The notes under the pieces: model-generated
What the model was told of the DNA's origin: nothing
The model's database searches: none
Seen by the model: only the letters and a program-made list of their open reading frames with translations
Assembly: GCA_023250885.1 (NCBI GenBank)
Contig: JAHEZV010000007.1
Location: forward strand, 1-33,774
DNA length: 33,774 bases
Direction: 5' to 3'
Origin: Nitrososphaera sp.
GTDB taxonomy: Archaea; Thermoproteota; Nitrososphaeria; Nitrososphaerales; Nitrososphaeraceae
Translations under genes and position numbers: made by a program
In this document: piece by piece, positions 29,947 through 33,774 of the stretch
Layout: each line of letters begins with the position of its first letter
Numbering within the stretch: position 1 is the first letter of the stretch

Positions 29947-30359
29947 ATGGCAAGACAGGTGAGCAAGACCGGAATGAAATCGGGCATTCTGATAAAAACC
30001 AACGTCAAATCTTCAAGGATTCTGGAAATAAGGCAGGACGGCATCAAGACTGAACTATCTGACACGGGCACGAGAAGCGCCAGGTACCGCGGGACTCACT
30101 GGGACACCGTCGAAGTGCAGATGAACCCGGATGACACGTCGAGCTGACAGGTCAAGTTCACGCAAATGACTGACAAGGGGGCATGCTTGTTGGGACCGGA
30201 GGCTGGACAGGAGATGCGCCCAATCCAAGGGGCATCGCGAAAATGAGGGGCAAAGGCACCATCGCGACGGCGTTTGAGCGGCTGTCTGATCTGAACGGGA
30301 AGGGGTGGACCTGCGAAGCGGACAACAACGTGTTCGCCGACAGGTTTAAGTGGCAGTGA
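29947..30359 (+). pseudogene. Small beta-rich protein, broken by a stop and a frameshift
   Basis: The first part begins MARQVSKTGMKSGILIKTNV (ATG 29947) and reaches VQMNPDDTSS, where TGA interrupts at 30145-30147. The same frame continues QVKFTQMTDKG. Near 30177-30183 it must shift to a second frame that reads MLVGTGGWTGDAPNPRGIAK, then MRGKGTIATAFERLSDLNGK and ends VFADRFKWQ with TGA at 30357-30359. Together these make one protein of about 135 residues rich in beta strands. It vaguely recalls small thaumarchaeal proteins with GTG-W and RL-x-x-LNG motifs, but no family could be named. A single intact gene has to be assumed as ancestor. Confidence 0.55.
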
Positions 30360-30376
30360 ATTTCGAATTGATTGAG

Positions 30377-30466
30377 CGGGCCCGTCGGGATTCGAACCCG
30401 AGACAGCCGGATTTCTTTCTATGAAAGTTAAAAGTCCGGTACTCTACCTGGCTGAGCTACGGGCCC
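30377..30466 (-). tRNA. tRNA-Lys (UUU) with a 16-nt intron
   Basis: On the minus strand the cloverleaf is complete. The acceptor stem is GGGCCCG/CGGGCCC with discriminator G. The D-arm is GCTC-AGCCAGGTA-GAGT, the anticodon stem CCGGA/TCCGG, and the T-arm TCGGG-TTCGAAT-CCCGA. The anticodon loop reads C-T-TTT-A then an intron (30413-30428) then A. The anticodon TTT is at 30430-30432. The intron ACTTTCATAGAAAGAA is at the canonical 37/38 position and folds into a CTTTC-ATA-GAAAG hairpin, as expected for a bulge-helix-bulge splicing site. No CCA is encoded. Confidence 0.93.
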
Positions 30467-30510
30467 AGAGCAACTTACGCTCCTACGTAGCATAATTTAA
30501 TGGTATATCA

Positions 30511-31349
30511 ATGCTTTACCATAAAAAGCGCGGATTCTATCGTTGTAGGTGCAATCTACGCAGAAGAGATCTTATCTCGCAATAATCATCATTGCTTCAG
30601 TAGCCTTTGCCGGCTGGGGCGGCTTCACCCATGCTGCCGTTTGCAAAGGTGGCATATGCAAAGCCGGAGAACCTTTACGTCATTTACTACGGACATTTAG
30701 TTGATCAAAACGGCGAAGCGACCGATCAGGCGGTAAGGATACTGGCTGCCACTCCCGAGCTAGTGTTAGTGCCGTACTCTTTTCCTGACGGCAAGCTGAA
30801 CCTGACGTGCACCAGCAGTTCGGCGACGCCGGCATCAAGGTGCTGACGTACACGTGGACTAACTACGGCGCGCGGGATCTGAATTCGGTCAAGGCAGATT
30901 TCAATAGCCAGATGGCTTCGGAAGTCGACGGGGTCCTTGTAGACGAAGTGATCAACATACAGACGGAATCCGAGTGCAGCTACTATGCCGCAAACTATAA
31001 GCAGGTCAAAAGTTACGGGCAGGACAAGCTCGTCGTAATGAACCCCGGTCACTAGAAAGTAACTGAAAGAATAATGCAGGTCTCTGACATCGTAAGCCTC
31101 GAGGAAGACCGGGTGTACCACGACCAGATACCGGGGATGGACAAGTACCCTTCCTCGCGCTTCATGGTAGTATCAAGCAATGAGTACTGCACAGGCTGCA
31201 TCAGCGAATCAAACGCCGGGAGCAAGACTGCAGAGGCGTGGAGCGCCGGCATAGGTTACCAATTTGCCACAGACAAGTGCGTTGACCTGCCATCATGGTT
31301 TGGCAGCTTTACTTCGCAGGTGGAAGAGGAAAAAACTACACGGTTATAG
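30511..31349 (+). pseudogene. Spherulin-4-like secreted glycosidase-type protein, degraded
   Basis: The fragments, in order, read like one spherulation-specific family 4 protein. A basic start MLYHKKRGFYRCRCNLRRRD (ATG 30511) and a hydrophobic signal AIIIIASVAFAGWGGFTHAA come first, in different frames. Then comes ENLYVIYYGHLVDQNGEATD up to VPYSFPDGKLNLT, a frameshift near 30800-30810, and QQFGDAGIKVLTYTWTNYGA with RDLNSVKADFN and VDGVLVDEV. LVVMNPGH is followed by an in-frame TAG at 31053-31055. The frame then continues KVTERIMQVSDIVSLEEDRV to SSNEYCTGC and WFGSF. At least three frameshifts and one stop are needed. The family includes polysaccharide-cleaving glycosidases (GH135-like). The last codons near 31349 are uncertain. 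Confidence 0.7.
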
Positions 31350-31575
31350 GCGGGGCGGTCGCGTGCCTCGCTGCCTGCCGCAAAAAGATCGTCAGCAGCT
31401 TGTCACAGATGGTCGGCGCGTTTATCCTGATGTCGGCCGCGGCCACCTTGTTCGACCCGAACAGAAAGACGACCTCGCCTAGGGTCATGGAAATTTCCCT
31501 CATGAGCCTGATCGGCTCTGACTTGGCCGTGTGCAGGAGCTCCAGTTTTCGTGGGCGTTCCAACTCCATACGCAT
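31336..31575 (-). CDS. Hypothetical protein, 79 aa
   Basis: I do not recognise it. The sequence begins MRMELERPRKLELLHTAKSE and includes MREISMTLGEVVFLFGSNKV and INAPTICDKLLTIFLRQAAR, a mix of two or three helices and a short strand with no membrane segment. An A/T stretch (TTTTTAGAGC, minus strand) lies about 20-30 bp before the ATG at 31575. It lies between a degraded gene and a cyclase-family gene, and the first part overlaps the degraded gene's tail by about 14 bp. A real small gene is plausible, but a chance open frame or fragment cannot be excluded. Confidence 0.4.
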   Translation of the reverse strand: MRMELERPRKLELLHTAKSEPIRLMREISMTLGEVVFLFGSNKVAAADIRINAPTICDKLLTIFLRQAARHATAPPITV

Positions 31576-31660
31576 GAATTTAGCGCTTGCTCTAAAAAGG
31601 TTGTTGCAATGTGGTTCTTGATGTTGTCCCTATAGGACTGGATAGTAGTACCACACCTTT

Positions 31661-32290
31661 TTACATTAGCGCAAGCGCGCGTACTGGCGATCCTGTCGCG
31701 CCTCCAAGCTTGAGCGGGCTGATTACCAGGGTGAACCGGTTTGTTGATATCTTGCTTACATTGCAGAGGTTCTCGACAACCAGAATGTTGCGCAGCAGCA
31801 GAATGTTGTGCGCGGCAAATTTGCTGTCAGTGCCTGCGTCGATGCTGGGGCCGTCGATCGCAACCGCGTTGACCTTCTTCCTTGCCAGATATTTTGCAGC
31901 TTGGTCTGACAGTCCCGGGTTTTCAGTCATGTAGTTGCTGCTGGCCACGCGCTTTTCCCAGCCCGTCGCGATCACAACCGCGTCGCCTTCCCTTACCTGA
32001 TCGTTTGCAAGGTCTTCGCGCTCTATCAGCTGGTTTGCCCTCTTAGGCGCCTTTATCAGGACCGCATTGCAGACGAGCCTGCTTGCAGGGATCATGTCGA
32101 TGCTTGCAAGGCCGGGAGCAAAGTGGGAGGGGGCGTCGACGTGCGTGCCCGTGTGGGTGCTCATGAACATCGCTTCGGAGTCGTAACCGTGGGAGTCGAA
32201 CCTGGACCACGGGATAAAGGACGGCTGGGGTGAGCCTGGGAATACCCTGATGGACGGCGTGATCCGCATCGTGAGGTCGATCACTCTCAT
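31661..32290 (-). CDS. Cyclase family protein (kynurenine-formamidase-like metal hydrolase)
   Basis: This 209-residue protein carries the family signature MSTHTGTHVDAPSHFAPG near residue 43, whose His and Asp residues bind the metal ions. DLTMRITPSIRVFPGSPQP is near the start, AIDGPSIDAGTDSKFAAHNILL near 143-164, and the end has PLKLGGATGSPVRALA. Members hydrolyse amides, such as N-formylkynurenine, or lactone-like bonds; the substrate here is unknown. ATG 32290 begins MRVIDLTM, the usual N-terminus. It is divergent from the RAM-domain gene with 91 bp between. Confidence 0.9.
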   Translation of the reverse strand: MRVIDLTMRITPSIRVFPGSPQPSFIPWSRFDSHGYDSEAMFMSTHTGTHVDAPSHFAPGLASIDMIPASRLVCNAVLIKAPKRANQLIEREDLANDQVREGDAVVIATGWEKRVASSNYMTENPGLSDQAAKYLARKKVNAVAIDGPSIDAGTDSKFAAHNILLLRNILVVENLCNVSKISTNRFTLVISPLKLGGATGSPVRALALM

Positions 32291-32381
32291 ATGCCGATTT
32301 TTGAACCCAGAATGTTATTAATAACTCTGCTTGAGAGAGATTATGCGATCTGTTTAATTACTCACAGGACCATAATTTCAT

Positions 32382-32636
32382 ATGCCAACAGCATACGTTC
32401 TTATCAACTGCGACCTTGGTTCTGAAGAAGAAATTATCCGCGAAATCAAAAAGCTGTCAGAAGCTGTTGAAGTTTCTGGAGTCTATGGGGTGTACGACAT
32501 CATTGCCAAAATCAGATCAGATACCATGGACAAGTTAAGGGAGACAATAACATGGCATGTCAGGCGCATTGACAAAGTAAGGTCAACGCTGACAATGATC
32601 GTGATTGAAGGACAGGGCGAGCAGAAAAAGAAATAG
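32382..32636 (+). CDS. Stand-alone RAM (Lrp/AsnC ligand-binding) domain protein
   Basis: This 84-residue protein consists only of the alpha-beta RAM domain of Lrp/AsnC regulators. It begins MPTAYVLINCDLGSEEEIIR and then has VSGVYGVYDIIAKIRSDT and VRSTLTMIVIEG. The helix-turn-helix domain is missing. Such proteins form ring or dimer assemblies that bind amino acids or similar effectors, and may modulate full-length Lrp proteins. A TTTAATTACT box lies about 27 bp before the ATG at 32382. Its stop abuts the stop of the convergent aminotransferase gene. Confidence 0.9.
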   Translation: MPTAYVLINCDLGSEEEIIREIKKLSEAVEVSGVYGVYDIIAKIRSDTMDKLRETITWHVRRIDKVRSTLTMIVIEGQGEQKKK

Positions 32637-33774
32637 TCATCGAAGTAGGCTCTTGACACAGCTTGCAGCAGTCGCCGCTTCCTGTTCGCTGTTGAAAAAG
32701 TGTGGCGCTGCCCTCACCGCTTTCTTTCCGCCGCCGATGTCCCTTGCGGCAAATATTATGCTGTCCTGCTCCAGCTTTTTTACCAGAGTCGCTGAATCGG
32801 CCGGCGCCATGAAAGTGACCATTGACGTCCGCTTGCTTTCATCTTCAGGCCCGTACAATTTGACGCAGGGGATCCTGCCTATTTCGTTGCGCAGGATGCC
32901 GGCCACCTTCATGTTCTTTTTCCTGACGCTCTCAAGGCCTATTCTGAGGACGTACCTCAGTGAGGCTTCAAGGCCGGCAGCCCCGGGAAAGTTGCGGAAG
33001 CCCGCCTGGAATCTGGCCGGCATGTCAAAGTACGCGATTACGTTCTGATCCGACAGCGCGGCCGACTCGCCTCCAATGGCAGGGGGCGACAGCATTTCAG
33101 ATGCTTTCTTGCTGCAGTAGAACGCGCCAATGCCGGTCGGGCCGCAGAGCCACTTGAAGCCGGGGAACGCCATAAAGTGGCAGCCGATCTTTTTCACGTC
33201 AACCGGGATCGTGCCGGCGCTCTGGGCCGCGTCGACGCAAAACAGCGCGTCGTTTTCTTGTGCAATCCTGCCGACCTCTTCAAGAGGCATTATCGCGCCG
33301 GTGTTGTAAAGCGCGTGGCTCATGGTGACAAGCTGCGCGCCCTTGACCGATTTTTCAAGTTCTCCAAGGTCAAAGTAGCCGGCTTCGTCTATGGCAAGCT
33401 CCCTCAGCTGAACCCCTTTTCTCTGCGACACCGAGACCCACGGCAGATAGTTGGCAATGTGCTCGTGCCTGCCGCCCCTAACCACTATCGCGTCGCCTGC
33501 TTTCCAGGCAATCGCGTTTGCCACGATGTTGAGCCCTTCGGTCGTGCTCTGGACAAGCACAACTTCGTCGCACTTGCAGTTTATCAGGTGCGCCACCCTT
33601 GTGCGCAGCTCGTCAAGCAAGGACGTGATATAGTCAGAAGTCTGGGGCGCGTCGGGGCCGGCCTCCGTACATTTCAGCATGAAATCTGTCATGGCCTTGA
33701 TCGTCGACAGGGGCGTCGGAGCGATAGCGCCGTTGTTCATGTAGATGATCTTTTTTGTTACGGCAAAGTCGCGC
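32637..33774 (-). CDS. Class V aminotransferase / cysteine-desulfurase-like protein (N-terminus beyond window)
   Basis: The frame stays open to the right edge (RDFAVTKKIIYMNNGAIAPTP), so the true start lies outside the window and the ATG at 33740 is internal. It is a PLP enzyme. ESTTEGLNI-like VQSTTEGLNIVANAI, RGGRHEHIANYLPW and VTMSHALYNTGAIMPLEEVG are visible. CVDAAQSAG holds the PLP-ring Asp, and AFPGFKWLCGPTGIGAFYC contains the PLP-binding Lys. The family includes cysteine desulfurases and isopenicillin-N-epimerase-like enzymes. The catalytic Cys loop of true desulfurases could not be identified, so the reaction is left open. Confidence 0.88.
   Translation of the reverse strand, partial: RDFAVTKKIIYMNNGAIAPTPLSTIKAMTDFMLKCTEAGPDAPQTSDYITSLLDELRTRVAHLINCKCDEVVLVQSTTEGLNIVANAIAWKAGDAIVVRGGRHEHIANYLPWVSVSQRKGVQLRELAIDEAGYFDLGELEKSVKGAQLVTMSHALYNTGAIMPLEEVGRIAQENDALFCVDAAQSAGTIPVDVKKIGCHFMAFPGFKWLCGPTGIGAFYCSKKASEMLSPPAIGGESAALSDQNVIAYFDMPARFQAGFRNFPGAAGLEASLRYVLRIGLESVRKKNMKVAGILRNEIGRIPCVKLYGPEDESKRTSMVTFMAPADSATLVKKLEQDSIIFAARDIGGGKKAVRAAPHFFNSEQEAATAASCVKSLLR

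Noticed and set aside
1-33774. CRISPR array, rRNA genes, replication origin, prophage
   Set aside because: No regularly spaced repeats, no rRNA-like sequence, no origin-type repeat cluster and no phage structural genes were seen.

Overview
The window looks like chromosomal DNA of an ammonia-oxidising thaumarchaeon (Nitrososphaeria), most like a Nitrososphaera-type soil lineage. It carries amoB and amoC of archaeal ammonia monooxygenase, the methylmalonyl-CoA mutase/epimerase block expected for the 3-hydroxypropionate/4-hydroxybutyrate CO2-fixation cycle, archaeal-type RNA polymerase subunits, TFS, PCNA, RadA and an intron-containing tRNA. Three histidine kinases share the H-box HELRTPIQP. Many genes have a TATA-like box about 27-32 bp before an ATG, GTG or TTG start, which suggests leaderless transcripts. 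The genus assignment is an inference.

Layout. 1-600: end of an IS6-like transposase and a small helical protein. 606-9108: dense information-processing and biosynthesis block (hypothetical, rpo11, tfs, pcn, lysC, cobJ, then amoB on the other strand, radA, rpl21e-rpo4-DUF655-ksgA-methyltransferase). 9109-12473: isocitrate dehydrogenase-like enzyme, a membrane-anchored hypothetical, a metallophosphoesterase, a 329-bp spacer and amoC with a hairpin/poly-T terminator. 12602-15953: three-gene MacB/LolD-like ABC operon headed by a promoter abutted by a near-perfect operator-like palindrome. 16076-20903: a tiny YHS protein, an asparagine-synthase-like protein, then methylmalonyl-CoA epimerase, mutase large subunit, MeaB GTPase, a 55-residue helical protein and the divergent B12-binding mutase subunit. 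20904-31600: an accessory zone with ilvC, response regulator, histidine kinases, small helical signalling-like proteins, an 8-TM sensor-like protein and tRNA-Lys, mixed with at least five damaged genes (flavin-reductase-like, a kinase lacking its ATPase core, a frameshifted small helical protein, a small beta-rich protein and a spherulin-4-like protein). 31661-33774: cyclase-family hydrolase, stand-alone RAM protein and a class V aminotransferase running off the right edge.

How they connect. AmoB and AmoC belong to one membrane enzyme but sit 6.4 kb apart on opposite strands, with no amoA or amoX here. CobJ makes the corrinoid used by the methylmalonyl-CoA mutase whose subunits, chaperone GTPase and epimerase lie 13-16 kb away. 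The most interesting unexplained material is in the accessory zone: a paralogous pair of small G-x-G-A helical proteins beside two-component genes, one coupled to an 8-TM sensor-like protein, and the clustering of broken genes. The frameshifts could be real decay or assembly errors. Read-level checking would decide.
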